From Dactylosporangium aurantiacum (GTDB taxonomy: Bacteria > Actinomycetota > Actinomycetes > Mycobacteriales > Micromonosporaceae), in NCBI RefSeq assembly GCF_000716715.1, contig NZ_JNYJ01000006.1, positions 1-64,000 on the forward strand: a stretch of 64,000 bases of DNA. Direction: 5' to 3'. Shown piece after piece: positions 8,783-16,681 of this stretch. Every line of letters starts with the position of its first letter. The stretch's first letter is position 1. Made by a program: the position numbers and the translations under genes. The notes beneath the pieces were generated by a model that was not told the origin of the DNA, ran no database searches, and was given only the letters and a program-made list of their open reading frames with translations.

Positions 8783-9415
8783 TCAGGTGTGTGACGCGTT
8801 GGTGGTGTTCCTCCGGTATGTTCCTGCGCGGGCGGCGGCGACGGCGGCGTTGGCCGCGCGGTCCGCGGCGGCGTTGTCGAGGTCTTCGCCGGTGACGAGG
8901 AACCGGTAGTACAGCGGCGCGGAGACGGCTCGGATGACCTCCTGGGGGTCGGTGTCGGCGGGGAGTTCGCCGCGGGCGACGGCCTGCTCGACGCAGGGTG
9001 CCCATTCGTTGATGCGGGTGTCGTAGAAGCGGCGCAACGCCTGCGCGGTCCGGGTGTCGCCGGTGGCGGCGGCGATGATCGCTTTGAACAGCGCGCCCTG
9101 GCGCTGGTCGGTGAGGGTGCGCTGGACCAGTTGGGCGTTGGCGGTCAGGTCGCCGAGCAGCGTGCCGGTGTCGGCGCGCGGCAAGGACTGCTCGGCCATG
9201 TCCAGCAGCAGATCGGTCACCAGATTGGCCACCGTGCCCCAGCGGCGGTAGACGGTGGTCTTGCCCACGTCGGCGCGGCGGGCGACGTCGGCCAGGTCGA
9301 GTTGGGCGATGCCTCCTTCGGCCAGTGCGTCGCCGGCGGCGCGCAGGACCGCGGCGCGGACCCGGGCGGTGCGACCGCCGGGCCGGACGGTGCCGGGTTC
9401 AACGGGATCGGTCAT
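8783..9415 (-). CDS. TetR-family transcriptional regulator
   Basis: A 210-residue regulator. Residues about 15-62 contain the TetR helix-turn-helix (AGDALAEGGI...DVARRADVGKTTVYRRW), followed by a helical ligand-binding domain with the C-terminal TetR_C_11-like pattern. It is divergent from an aldo-keto reductase gene across an 85-base gap holding a 22-base palindrome, so it very likely represses that gene and itself. Ligand unknown; an aldehyde or ketone substrate of the reductase is a reasonable guess. Confidence 0.9.
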   Translation of the reverse strand: MTDPVEPGTVRPGGRTARVRAAVLRAAGDALAEGGIAQLDLADVARRADVGKTTVYRRWGTVANLVTDLLLDMAEQSLPRADTGTLLGDLTANAQLVQRTLTDQRQGALFKAIIAAATGDTRTAQALRRFYDTRINEWAPCVEQAVARGELPADTDPQEVIRAVSAPLYYRFLVTGEDLDNAAADRAANAAVAAARAGTYRRNTTNASHT

Positions 9416-9463
9416 AACGGGTCTCCAGTTCCATTAATGCACCGCCGCGTGCTAGCGTCGAGC

Positions 9464-9485
9464 TAACGGAACGACAGTACCGTTA
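9464..9485. promoter_or_regulatory. Putative TetR operator
   Basis: A 22-base inverted repeat with arms TAACGG (9464-9469) and CCGTTA (9480-9485), and further matched AC/GT positions inside. It sits between the divergent TetR and aldo-keto reductase genes, 15 bases before the reductase start. Position and symmetry fit a TetR-family operator. Confidence 0.65.
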
Positions 9486-9500
9486 ACGAGGGAGATGTTC

Positions 9501-10547
9501 ATGGAGTACAGGCGGTTGGGAGCGTCCGGGCTCACCGTGCCGGCACTGAGCTTCGGTGCCGGCACATTCGCCGGGCAGGGCCCCCTCTTCGGGGCGTGGG
9601 GCAGTACCGATGCCCAAGAGGCACGCCGGCTCGTGGACATCTGCCTGGACGCGGGCGTCACGCTGTTCGACACCGCCGACGTCTACTCCGACGGCGGGTC
9701 AGAACGCGTCCTCGGACAGGCGATCAAGGGCCGCCGGGACCGGGTGCTGGTGTCCACCAAGACCGGCCTGCCGACAGGCGAAGGCCCCGGCGACGCGGGC
9801 ACCTCGCGCGCCCGGCTGATCCGCGCCTGCGAGGGCGCGCTCCGCCGGCTCGGCACCGACTACATCGACCTGCTGCAACTGCACGCGTTCGACGCCGGCA
9901 CCCCGATCGACGAGGTCCTGTCCACCTTGGACGACCTCGTCAGGGCCGGCAAGGTGCGCTATGTCGGAGTCTCCAACTTCTCCGGTTGGCAGCTGATGAA
10001 ATCCCTCGCGACCGCGCGGCATCATGGATGGCCCCGGTACATCGCGCATCAGGTGTACTACTCCCTCGTCGGCCGGGACTACGAATGGGAGCTCATGCCG
10101 CTCGGCCTCGACCAGGGCGTCGGCGCGCTGGTGTGGAGCCCTCTGGGCTGGGGCAGGCTCACCGGACGCGTCCGGCGCGGCCAACCATTGCCCGCCGGCA
10201 GCCGACTGCACCAGACGGCCGACTTCGGCCCACCGGTGACCGACGAGCACCTGTTCGACGTCGTCGACGCGCTCGACACGATCGCGCAGGAGACCGGCCG
10301 GACCATCCCACAGGTGGCCATCAACTGGCTGCTGCGGCAACCGACGGTTTCCTCGGTCATCATCGGCGCCCGCAACGAACGCCAGCTCCGCGACAACCTC
10401 GACGCGGTCGGCTGGAGCCTGACACCGCAGCAACTCGCGTACCTCGACACTGCCAGCAGCCGCACCGCACCGTACCCGTACTTTCCGTACTACCGGCAAG
10501 CCGGATTCGCGCGGCTCAACCCGCCGCCGACACCCCGGGCCGCGTAG
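9501..10547 (+). CDS. Aldo/keto reductase
   Basis: A 348-residue NADPH-dependent oxidoreductase of the AKR superfamily (YajO/Gfo-like AKR11/AKR13 group). The protein starts MEYRRLGASGLTVP, typical of these enzymes, and shows the catalytic region TLFDTADVYSDG with the active Tyr, then DYIDLLQLHAFD, and C-terminal cofactor-binding SSVIIGARNERQLRDNL. ATG 9501 is preferred over ATG 9495 because GAGGGAG is six bases upstream. It is divergent from TetR and probably controlled by it. Substrate unknown. Confidence 0.9.
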   Translation: MEYRRLGASGLTVPALSFGAGTFAGQGPLFGAWGSTDAQEARRLVDICLDAGVTLFDTADVYSDGGSERVLGQAIKGRRDRVLVSTKTGLPTGEGPGDAGTSRARLIRACEGALRRLGTDYIDLLQLHAFDAGTPIDEVLSTLDDLVRAGKVRYVGVSNFSGWQLMKSLATARHHGWPRYIAHQVYYSLVGRDYEWELMPLGLDQGVGALVWSPLGWGRLTGRVRRGQPLPAGSRLHQTADFGPPVTDEHLFDVVDALDTIAQETGRTIPQVAINWLLRQPTVSSVIIGARNERQLRDNLDAVGWSLTPQQLAYLDTASSRTAPYPYFPYYRQAGFARLNPPPTPRAA

Positions 10548-10670
10548 CCCGCGCCGCCTGATACGCCGCGGCGACCGCCCAACCAGCACCGGACCCGAAG
10601 GCGCACATGACACGCGGGATGCCCATGGGCGTCCGGTGGCTCGTGGCGTGTGGTGAACTGGGGTGTGCAG

Positions 10671-11483
10671 ATGCGTCCCGCGGAATTGGCGGCGATCCGT
10701 GCCGGTGACGTCGACGTGGCGTTCCGGCGGTGGGAGCGGCCCCGGGTCAGGGTCGGCACCCGGATGCGGACCGCGGTCGGGCTGGTCGAGATCACGTCCG
10801 TGGACCGGGTGCCGGTGCGGTCGCTGACCGCCGCGGACGCCCGCCGGGCCGGCGCGCCGTCGCTGGTCGCGCTCCGGGAAGGGCTGGACCGCGTGCATCC
10901 GGAGCGTCCGGTGTACCGGATCGGGCTGCGGTACGCGGGCGTGGACCCACGGCACGGGCTGCGGGAATCGGTGCCCGACGCCGCCGAGATCGAGGCGATC
11001 GTCGGGTGGCTCGACCGGCTCGACCGTGCCTCGCCGACCGGGCCCTGGACCCGGCAGACGCTGCTGCTGATCGACGAGCTGCCGGCCACCCGGGCGCCCG
11101 ACCTCGCGCAACGCGTGGGCCGCGACACCCCGTCGTTCAAGCAGAACGTGCGCAAGCTCAAGGAGCGCGGCCTGACCGAGTCGCTGGACATCGGGTACCG
11201 GCTCTCGCCGCGCGGCGCCGCCGTCCTGGACCACGAGGGTCATTCCCGGCCGGGCAGGGACCGGCCGGCACCCGAGCCGGGCATCGCGCTGCCCCACCTC
11301 GGCGCACCCGCGACCCGTGCGCTCACCGCACTCGGCGTGGTCCGGCTCGAACAGGTCGCCGGCCTCAGCGAGCGCGAGGTGCTGGCACTGCACGGCGTCG
11401 GGCCCTACGCCCTGCGACACCTCCGGGCCGCGCTGGACGCGGCCGGGCTGAGCTTCCGCGACGATCCAGGCGTATCGCCGTAG
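10671..11483 (+). CDS. ASCH domain protein with winged-helix and RNAP alpha-CTD-like tail
   Basis: A 270-residue protein with three visible parts. Residues about 1-95 resemble an ASCH (PUA-like, RNA-binding) domain: MRPAELAAIRAGDVDVAFRRW and VGLVEITSVDRVPVRSL. Residues about 115-190 look like a winged helix (DLAQRVGRDTPSFKQNVRKL, then GYRLSPRGAAVL). Residues about 205-262 resemble the helix-hairpin-helix of the RNA polymerase alpha C-terminal domain (PATRALTALGVVRLEQVAGL, HGVGPYALRHLRAAL). ATG 10671 is chosen over GTG 10650 because GGGG is well spaced before it. A nucleic-acid-linked role is inferred; the exact job is unknown. Confidence 0.65.
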   Translation: MRPAELAAIRAGDVDVAFRRWERPRVRVGTRMRTAVGLVEITSVDRVPVRSLTAADARRAGAPSLVALREGLDRVHPERPVYRIGLRYAGVDPRHGLRESVPDAAEIEAIVGWLDRLDRASPTGPWTRQTLLLIDELPATRAPDLAQRVGRDTPSFKQNVRKLKERGLTESLDIGYRLSPRGAAVLDHEGHSRPGRDRPAPEPGIALPHLGAPATRALTALGVVRLEQVAGLSEREVLALHGVGPYALRHLRAALDAAGLSFRDDPGVSP

Positions 11484-11518
11484 ATGCGCGCCGTTCCAGC
11501 AGCGTGAGTGCTCCGTCC

Positions 11519-11541
11519 CACGCCGCGAACGACGCGGCGTG
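11519..11541. terminator. Stem-loop between convergent genes
   Basis: CACGCCGCG (11519-11527) and CGCGGCGTG (11533-11541) pair perfectly around a five-base loop, between the ASCH gene and the convergent SRPBCC gene. Probably a bidirectional terminator. Confidence 0.6.
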
Positions 11542-11610
11542 CGGTGACCGGCCGTCAACCGCCGCACCGGGGTGCCGGCCGGCGCCGCAGGACGACCGCG
11601 TGGGGCGTCC

Positions 11611-12255
11611 TCAGGAAGCGGGCGGGGCGAAGTGCTGGACGCCGAACGCGATCGCCGCGGCGATGTCGTCGTCGCCGGTGCCCCAGGCGGCCTGGATGGC
11701 CGTGCCCCAGGCGTGGCAGCTGCGGGTGGCGAAGTCCTTGATTTCCGGGGCGTCCTCCCAGCCGGCCGGGTCGAGGTCGGCGCCGTGCAGGTGCAGGTCC
11801 AGGCCGAGCAGCGCGAGGTCCCAGCCGCCGCCGATGCCGATGGTGCCGCCGGGGCCGTACTGGCGCACGAGCTCGTCGACGATTTCGGCGGGCGAGGAGT
11901 GCTCCAGCTCCAGCACGGTGGTGTCGTCGGGGCCGGCGGTCAGGCGCAGCTCGACCTCGGTGTCCATGCCGCCGCCGAAGGACCAGGTCACCGCGAGCAG
12001 GTGCGGCGCCTCGCAGCGCAGGACGCGGCCGCCGGCGTTGTCCTTGAGCTGGAAGGTGCCGCCGAGGCGCAGGTCGCCGTCGACCTGGCCGAGCCACCGG
12101 CCGAGGCGGACCGGGTCGGTGCAGGCGTCCCACACGTCGTCGATCGTGGCGTCGTACGTGCGCCGCAGCAGCAGCGAACGTCCCGCGCCGGTGCTGACGG
12201 GGTGGGTGCCGACCGCGCGGTGCACGGCGTTGATCTGGTTGACGATGTCGATCAC
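11611..12255 (-). CDS. SRPBCC (AHSA1-like) family protein
   Basis: A 214-residue START/Bet v1-like protein. RRTYDATIDDVWDACTDPVRLGRWLG and LRLGGTFQLKDNAGG are hallmark segments of the AHSA1 (activator of Hsp90 ATPase-like) SRPBCC group. GTG 12255 has AGGAAGGA eight bases upstream and overlaps the stop of the ArsR gene by four bases, so the two are coupled. ArsR-SRPBCC pairs are widespread in actinobacteria and usually of unknown ligand; binding of a hydrophobic small molecule is the general family expectation. Confidence 0.87.
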   Translation of the reverse strand: MIDIVNQINAVHRAVGTHPVSTGAGRSLLLRRTYDATIDDVWDACTDPVRLGRWLGQVDGDLRLGGTFQLKDNAGGRVLRCEAPHLLAVTWSFGGGMDTEVELRLTAGPDDTTVLELEHSSPAEIVDELVRQYGPGGTIGIGGGWDLALLGLDLHLHGADLDPAGWEDAPEIKDFATRSCHAWGTAIQAAWGTGDDDIAAAIAFGVQHFAPPAS

Positions 12256-12611
12256 GGGTGTGGTCCTTCCTGTGTGGACGGTGGGGTGCGCGGCGTGCGC
12301 CGGCCGCGGGCCAGCTCGGTGCCGAGGGCGTCCAGCCGCTGGGACCAGAACCCGCGGAAGCGCTCCAGCCACGCGTCGACCTCCTGCAGCGGCGCGGCGT
12401 CGACGGCGTAGAGGCGCCGGGTGCCGTCGGCGCGCACGGTCGCGAACCCGGACTCGCGCAGCACCTTCAGGTGTTGCGACACCGCCGGCTGGGAGATGCC
12501 GAACTCGGCCCGCACGGTCTCGCTGACCGCGCCGGCGGTCTGCTCGCCGTCAGCGAGCAGCTCCAGGATGCGGCGCCGTACGGGGTCGCCGAGCACGTCG
12601 AACGCATGCAC
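12252..12611 (-). CDS. ArsR-family winged-helix regulator
   Basis: A 119-residue regulator. MHAFDVLGDPVRRRILELLADGEQ followed by FGISQPAVSQHLKVLRESGF is a standard ArsR helix-turn-helix, with wing TRRLYAVD. No cysteine metal site is present, so it is a non-metal type like those paired with SRPBCC proteins. First gene of a two-gene operon with the SRPBCC gene, which it probably autoregulates through the AT-rich palindrome just upstream. Confidence 0.9.
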   Translation of the reverse strand: MHAFDVLGDPVRRRILELLADGEQTAGAVSETVRAEFGISQPAVSQHLKVLRESGFATVRADGTRRLYAVDAAPLQEVDAWLERFRGFWSQRLDALGTELARGRRTPRTPPSTQEGPHP

Positions 12612-12633
12612 CGCACGACAATGTCACCCGTGC

Positions 12634-12643
12634 CTTATATAAG
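12634..12643. promoter_or_regulatory. AT-rich palindrome upstream of arsR-like gene
   Basis: CTTATATAAG is a perfect 10-base palindrome, conspicuous in this GC-rich sequence, 23 bases upstream of the ArsR start. On the minus strand it is preceded by TTGA and could contain a TATATA -10. Candidate operator/promoter for the ArsR-SRPBCC operon. Confidence 0.5.
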
Positions 12644-12660
12644 TCAAGCCTGAAATAGGC

Positions 12661-13407
12661 TCAGTCGATGGTGTGACCGCCGTTGACGGTGATGCGCTCG
12701 CCGGTGACGAACGACGCGGCGTCCGACAGCAGCCAGCGCACCGCCTCCGCGACGTCCCCGGGACGGCCGATGCGGCCCAGCGGCACGTCGGCGGTGTACT
12801 GCTCGACGGCGTCGGCCGGCACCCCGGCGTGCCGCTCGACCGGGATCCAGCCGGGGGCGACGGCGTTGACGGTGACGCCGTGCGGCCCGAGCTCGCGGGC
12901 CCAGGTGCGGACCAGGCCGACCTGGGCGGCCTTCGCCGCCACGTACGCCGACCAGCCGGGCAGCGCCCGGTCGAGCATGTCGGAGCCGATCAGCACCACC
13001 CGGCCGGAGCCCGCGGCGCGCATCGCCGGCAGCGCCGCGCGCACCAGCAGTGTGGGGCTCTTGACGAAGAACAGCAGCTGGCCGAGGTGGTCGTCCCAGG
13101 TGAGGTCCTCGACGGCGACCTCCGGCTGCGGGCCGGTGGCGTTGGCGACCAGCGCCGTGACCGGGCCGAGCCGGTCGCCGACCGCGGCGACCAGCGTCTC
13201 GACGCCCACCTCGTCGGTGACGTCGGCCTCGAACGCCTCGGCGGTGCCGCCCGCGGCGCGGATGTCCGCGACGACCGCCGCGGCCGCCCCGGCGCCGTGG
13301 CGGTAGTTGACCGCGACCGCCCAGCCGGACCCGGCGAGGGTCCGTGCGATCGCCGCGCCGAGGCCGCGTGACGCGCCGGTGACCAGTACCACTCCTGCAT
13401 CGGGCAT
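12661..13407 (-). CDS. Short-chain dehydrogenase/reductase (FabG-like)
   Basis: A 248-residue classical SDR. The cofactor loop is TGASRGLGAAIA, the structural NAG-like motif is VANATG, the catalytic pair is Tyr-x-x-x-Lys in SAYVAAKAA with an upstream serine in LIGSDML, and the C-terminus is the family-typical VTGERITVNGGHTID. ATG 13407 is chosen because it begins the first beta strand; there is no ribosome site, so a leaderless message is possible. Substrate unknown. It precedes the ArsR operon on the same strand. Confidence 0.88.
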   Translation of the reverse strand: MPDAGVVLVTGASRGLGAAIARTLAGSGWAVAVNYRHGAGAAAAVVADIRAAGGTAEAFEADVTDEVGVETLVAAVGDRLGPVTALVANATGPQPEVAVEDLTWDDHLGQLLFFVKSPTLLVRAALPAMRAAGSGRVVLIGSDMLDRALPGWSAYVAAKAAQVGLVRTWARELGPHGVTVNAVAPGWIPVERHAGVPADAVEQYTADVPLGRIGRPGDVAEAVRWLLSDAASFVTGERITVNGGHTID

Positions 13408-13428
13408 GGTGCGGGACGGTAGCACCCG

Positions 13429-14688
13429 CTACACGCCGGCGGTCAGCTCGGCGAGGGTGGCGTTGGTGGCGCGGACCGCGGACAGGTAGGCCATGGCCAT
13501 GTCGGCGGTGTCGACCGACTGCTGTGCGGGCAGCGCGCCGGCCGGCGGCATCTCCGCCGACGGTGTCATGTACGCGCGGGCGGTGGCCAGCACGTCGCCG
13601 AGCGGGCCGCGGCCGGTGGTGAGGGCGTCGACCAGCGACGGGTCCAGGGGCAGGTCCTGCAGCATCCGGTCGGCGGGCTCGTCGAACAGGTCGGCGATCG
13701 CCGACAGCAGCCCGCCGATATAGGCCACGTCGCCGGGCACGCCCACGCCGCCGGCGAGGAACTGGGCGAAGCGGGCCCGCACCAGCACGCCGCTGAGCTG
13801 CTCAGGATCGGACTCGGTGAGGTCGGCGACCAGCATCAGGGTCACCCACTGGCGGATGCGGTTGAGCCCGAGCGTGACGACGGTGTCGCGGATCGACGAC
13901 ACGGTGCGGTTGAGGCCGGTCGCGGCGGCGTTGGTGGCGCGCAGCAGCCGCAGGCTGAGCGCGGCGTCCTGGCCGACCAGGTCGACGACCTCGTCCATGT
14001 CCACGTCCTCGGCGCTGAGCGCCTGCAGCATCCGCAGCCGGGTCAGCCGCGCCGGGGCGAGGGTCAGCGTCGAGTTGACGTGCGGGCGGCCCAGCACGTC
14101 GCCCTGGAAGAGCTCGAAGCCCAGCCGGTACGCCAGGTGCAGCGCCTCCGGCGTCTCGAGGCGCTCGGCGATCAGCCGCAGGTGCCCGTGCCGGCGGCAC
14201 TCGGCGACGGCGGCACGGACCTCCGGCTCGGTCGCGTGCAGCATGTCGATCTTCACATAGGTGGCGAGGGGCAGCAGCGGCTCGTGGCCGCCGCCGAGCG
14301 TGAAGCGGTCCAGCGCGACGGTGTAGCCCTGCTCGACGAGCTCGGTGACGCCGGCGACGACGGCGTCGTCGACCATGGTCGTCTCGAGGATCTCCAGCAC
14401 GGCGTGGTTGCCGTCGAACGGCAGCGGCAGCCGGCCGGTGAGGAAGTCGCGGGTCAGGTTGACGAAGCACACCCGGCCGCCGGCCAGCTCCTGCAGGCCG
14501 AACTCGGTGAACGCGGCGACCAGCACCCGGGCCGTGGCCTGCGAGTCGCTGCGGTCGGCGCCGGACGCGGTGGCCCTGGCCCGGAACAGCAGCTCCTCGG
14601 CGACCATCACGCCCTCGCGGTCGTAGATGGGCTGCCGGGCGACATGCACGACGTGACCGTTCTCGGGTGCCTCCGCTTGCTCGCTCAC
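13429..14688 (-). CDS. EAL-HDOD signalling protein (YuxH-like)
   Basis: A 419-residue protein. Residues about 12-215 form an EAL-type domain that begins VARQPIYDREGVMVAEELLFR (Glu32-x-Leu-x-Arg36), and residues about 220-400 form an HDOD domain (RLRMLQALSAEDVDMDEVVDLV, then LLRATNAA, then LGLNRIRQWVTL). Several EAL catalytic positions are kept (Asn in VNLTRDF, Glu in LEILETT, Lys in YVKIDM, Glu in IAERLET, Gln in LFQGDVLG), but the DDFG loop reads ALDRFTLGGG, losing the second metal aspartate, so c-di-GMP may be bound rather than cut. GTG 14688 is the only plausible start. Confidence 0.87.
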   Translation of the reverse strand: MSEQAEAPENGHVVHVARQPIYDREGVMVAEELLFRARATASGADRSDSQATARVLVAAFTEFGLQELAGGRVCFVNLTRDFLTGRLPLPFDGNHAVLEILETTMVDDAVVAGVTELVEQGYTVALDRFTLGGGHEPLLPLATYVKIDMLHATEPEVRAAVAECRRHGHLRLIAERLETPEALHLAYRLGFELFQGDVLGRPHVNSTLTLAPARLTRLRMLQALSAEDVDMDEVVDLVGQDAALSLRLLRATNAAATGLNRTVSSIRDTVVTLGLNRIRQWVTLMLVADLTESDPEQLSGVLVRARFAQFLAGGVGVPGDVAYIGGLLSAIADLFDEPADRMLQDLPLDPSLVDALTTGRGPLGDVLATARAYMTPSAEMPPAGALPAQQSVDTADMAMAYLSAVRATNATLAELTAGV

Positions 14689-14858
14689 CAGGCCATGATC
14701 GCGCGTAAACCGGGCTAATGGTGCTGAATCGCCTATATACCCTCGGCGGCGGGACCGGGTGCCCGCCGCGGACCTTGGCGACCCGCAAATGACCAGCTCA
14801 TGACATGTCGGCGAACTTCCGCGACCGCCCCTGCCGAGCGGTGGCCGGCCGCCGCCGG

Positions 14859-15048
14859 CGTGACGATCCGGACCCTCGGCAAGGGCCTCGTGGAGATCGC
14901 CCCGCCCCAGGGCCTCGCCGCGGAGTCCGCGTCCGCGGCGGTCATCCTGTCCTCCAGCCACCTCGGCTTCGCGCTGTCCACCACGCACGTGGCCGCCGGC
15001 TCGATCCTCGGCAGCGGCGTCGGGCGGCCCGGCGCCCTGGTGCGCTGG
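14859..15048 (+). pseudogene. Remnant of a Pit-family phosphate permease
   Basis: About 63 codons match the C-terminal part of PitA-type inorganic phosphate transporters: RTLGKGLVEIAPPQGLAAES, then ASAAVILSSSHLGFALSTTH and VAAGSILGSGVGRPG. The N-terminal 350 or so residues are absent, and beyond GALVRW the frame moves into unrelated sequence while a different frame (DLAAQSQRSADPISTDDIET then stop at 15115) looks coding. This indicates deletions and a junction inside a former pit operon. Confidence 0.75.
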
Positions 15049-15111
15049 GCGGGACCTCGCCGCGCAGTCGCAGCGCAGCGCCGACCCCATCAGCACCGAC
15101 GACATCGAGAC

Positions 15112-15219
15112 ATGATCAACGGCGCGGTGCTGCAGCCGGCCTCCGCCGAGGACGTCGCCCGGGTGTCCGCGTACCTCGCCGCCGGCGGCTGGCCGCTGGC
15201 CGACCCGCCGCCGGAGTGA
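15112..15219 (+). CDS. Small protein from a former pit operon
   Basis: A 35-residue frame, MINGAVLQPASAEDVARVSAYLAA then GGWPLADPPPE. Its ATG overlaps by four bases the stop of the short coding-like frame before it, the classic sign of coupling. Short conserved proteins often follow pit genes in actinobacteria, as far as I recall; here the gene may have outlived its operon. It could be non-functional. Confidence 0.4.
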   Translation: MINGAVLQPASAEDVARVSAYLAAGGWPLADPPPE

Positions 15220-15233
15220 AGCACCACCGTCGA

Positions 15234-15295
15234 CGCCGCCGTCCGCCTCGCGTACACCGGGTGCTGCATCCGCGTTCGCCTGGCGGACGGCGGCG
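15234..15295 (+). promoter_or_regulatory. Long-arm hairpin in the phytase leader
   Basis: CGCCGCCGTCCGCC (15234-15247) pairs perfectly with GGCGGACGGCGGCG (15282-15295) across a 34-base loop. It ends 17 bases before the phytase ATG and lies just after the small ORF. It may terminate upstream transcription or act in the phytase leader. Confidence 0.45.
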
Positions 15296-15312
15296 CACCA
15301 TAGCGTCGGCCG

Positions 15313-16608
15313 ATGCGACGACTCCTGACGCTCACCGCGGTGGCCGTGCCGCTGCTGCTCGCCCCGGCGGCCGCCGACGCCGCACCCTCCCCGTCGACCG
15401 CCTCCACCGCACCGCCGTCGGGCCTGCGGACCGTCACCCCGGTCCTGGAGACCCCGCCCCTGTACGACGACGCGGAAGGCGGCGACGCGGACGCCGACGA
15501 CCCGGCCATCTGGGTCAACGAGCGCGACCGCGGCGCCAGCCGGGTGATCGCCACCGCCAAGAACGGCGGCCTGCGCGTGTACGACCTGGCCGGCCGGGAG
15601 CGGCAGGCGATCGCCACGCCGCCGGCGCCCGGGCCGCAGGACGCCGCCGGGCGGTTCAACAACGTCGACCTCGTGCACGGGTTCCGGCTCGGCGGCCGCG
15701 GCGCCGACCTCGCCGTCGTCACCGACCGGGGCCGCGACCAGCTGCGCTTCTACCGCATCGACCCGGCCGGCGGGCCGCTCACCGACGTGACCGCCCCGGG
15801 CGTGCCGTTCGCGTTCAGCGCGGGCCAGGCCGAGGTCAACGACCAGCGCACCGCGTACGGGCTGGCGACCTACCAGGACTTCGACGGCACCTGGTACGCC
15901 GTGGTGAGCCGCCGCAGCACCAGCGAGGTCGGGCTGTTCCGGCTCGTCGCCGCCGGCGCCACGGTCACCTACCAGCGCGTCGACCGGCTCAGCCTGCCCT
16001 CGACGTTCCGGCTGCCGGACGGCTCGTCGTGGTCACCGTGCGCCGACCCCGGCGACGGCCCTCAGGTCGAGGGCAGCGTCGTGGACCCGGTGACCCGGGT
16101 CGCGTACCTGGCGCAGGAGACCGTCGGCCTGTGGCGGGTCCCGGTGTGGGGCGGCCGGTTCCGCGGCGCCCCGCAGTCGGTGGAGCGCACCCGCGAGTTC
16201 GGCGTCCCGGCCCACTTCGACGAGGCCGAGGACGACTGCGTCGTGGACTACGCCAGCGACCCCGGCTACGGCGGCCGCATCGCCGCGGACGTCGAGGGCC
16301 TCACCATCCTGCCCACCGGCACCCTCAACGGCACGCTGCTCGTGTCGAGCCAGGGCGACAACACGTTCTTCACCTACGACCGGCTGACGCTGCGCCCGAC
16401 CGGCCGGTTCGCGGTCGTCGACGGCGCCCGCGCCGACGGCTCCCAGGCGTGCGACGGCGCGGCCGTGGTCGCCACCGCCCTGCCCGGCTTCCCCGGCGGG
16501 CTGCTCGTCGTGCACGACGGCGAGAACACCCCGGTCGTCGGCGACCGGGAGAGCACCAACTTCAAGTTCCTCGACGCCGGGTTCCTGCGCGGCGGCCGGC
16601 GCGCCTAG
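15313..16608 (+). CDS. Secreted beta-propeller phytase
   Basis: A 431-residue protein. Residues 1-23 are a Sec signal peptide ending ADA-AP. The body shows beta-propeller (BPP-type) phytase motifs: DADADDPAIWVN near the start of the propeller, VIATAKNGGLRVYDLAGRE, FNNVDL, an internal VEGLTILPTG and QGDNTFFTYDR. The family hydrolyses phytate with calcium to release phosphate outside the cell. It stands immediately downstream of the wreck of a Pit phosphate transporter operon, which supports a phosphate-scavenging role. No PHO box is obvious in the short leader. A strong hairpin follows the stop. Confidence 0.85.
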   Translation: MRRLLTLTAVAVPLLLAPAAADAAPSPSTASTAPPSGLRTVTPVLETPPLYDDAEGGDADADDPAIWVNERDRGASRVIATAKNGGLRVYDLAGRERQAIATPPAPGPQDAAGRFNNVDLVHGFRLGGRGADLAVVTDRGRDQLRFYRIDPAGGPLTDVTAPGVPFAFSAGQAEVNDQRTAYGLATYQDFDGTWYAVVSRRSTSEVGLFRLVAAGATVTYQRVDRLSLPSTFRLPDGSSWSPCADPGDGPQVEGSVVDPVTRVAYLAQETVGLWRVPVWGGRFRGAPQSVERTREFGVPAHFDEAEDDCVVDYASDPGYGGRIAADVEGLTILPTGTLNGTLLVSSQGDNTFFTYDRLTLRPTGRFAVVDGARADGSQACDGAAVVATALPGFPGGLLVVHDGENTPVVGDRESTNFKFLDAGFLRGGRRA

Positions 16609-16615
16609 CGTGCCG

Positions 16616-16647
16616 CGGCCGGACCGTGCCCGGGCACGGTCCGGCCG
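16616..16647 (+). terminator. Perfect palindromic terminator after phytase
   Basis: A 32-base perfect inverted repeat (arms CGGCCGGACCGTGCCC and its complement) followed by TTT, eight bases after the phytase stop. Confidence 0.85.
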
Positions 16648-16681
16648 TTTGCCTCGCCCGTGGAGGGGCAACCCACAGGGC

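Noticed and set aside
8142..9415. Kinase and TetR genes as a toxin-antitoxin pair
   Set aside because: TetR is divergent with its own palindrome and reductase partner, and the kinase has a separate strong ribosome site and 104-base gap; no antitoxin-like gene is present.
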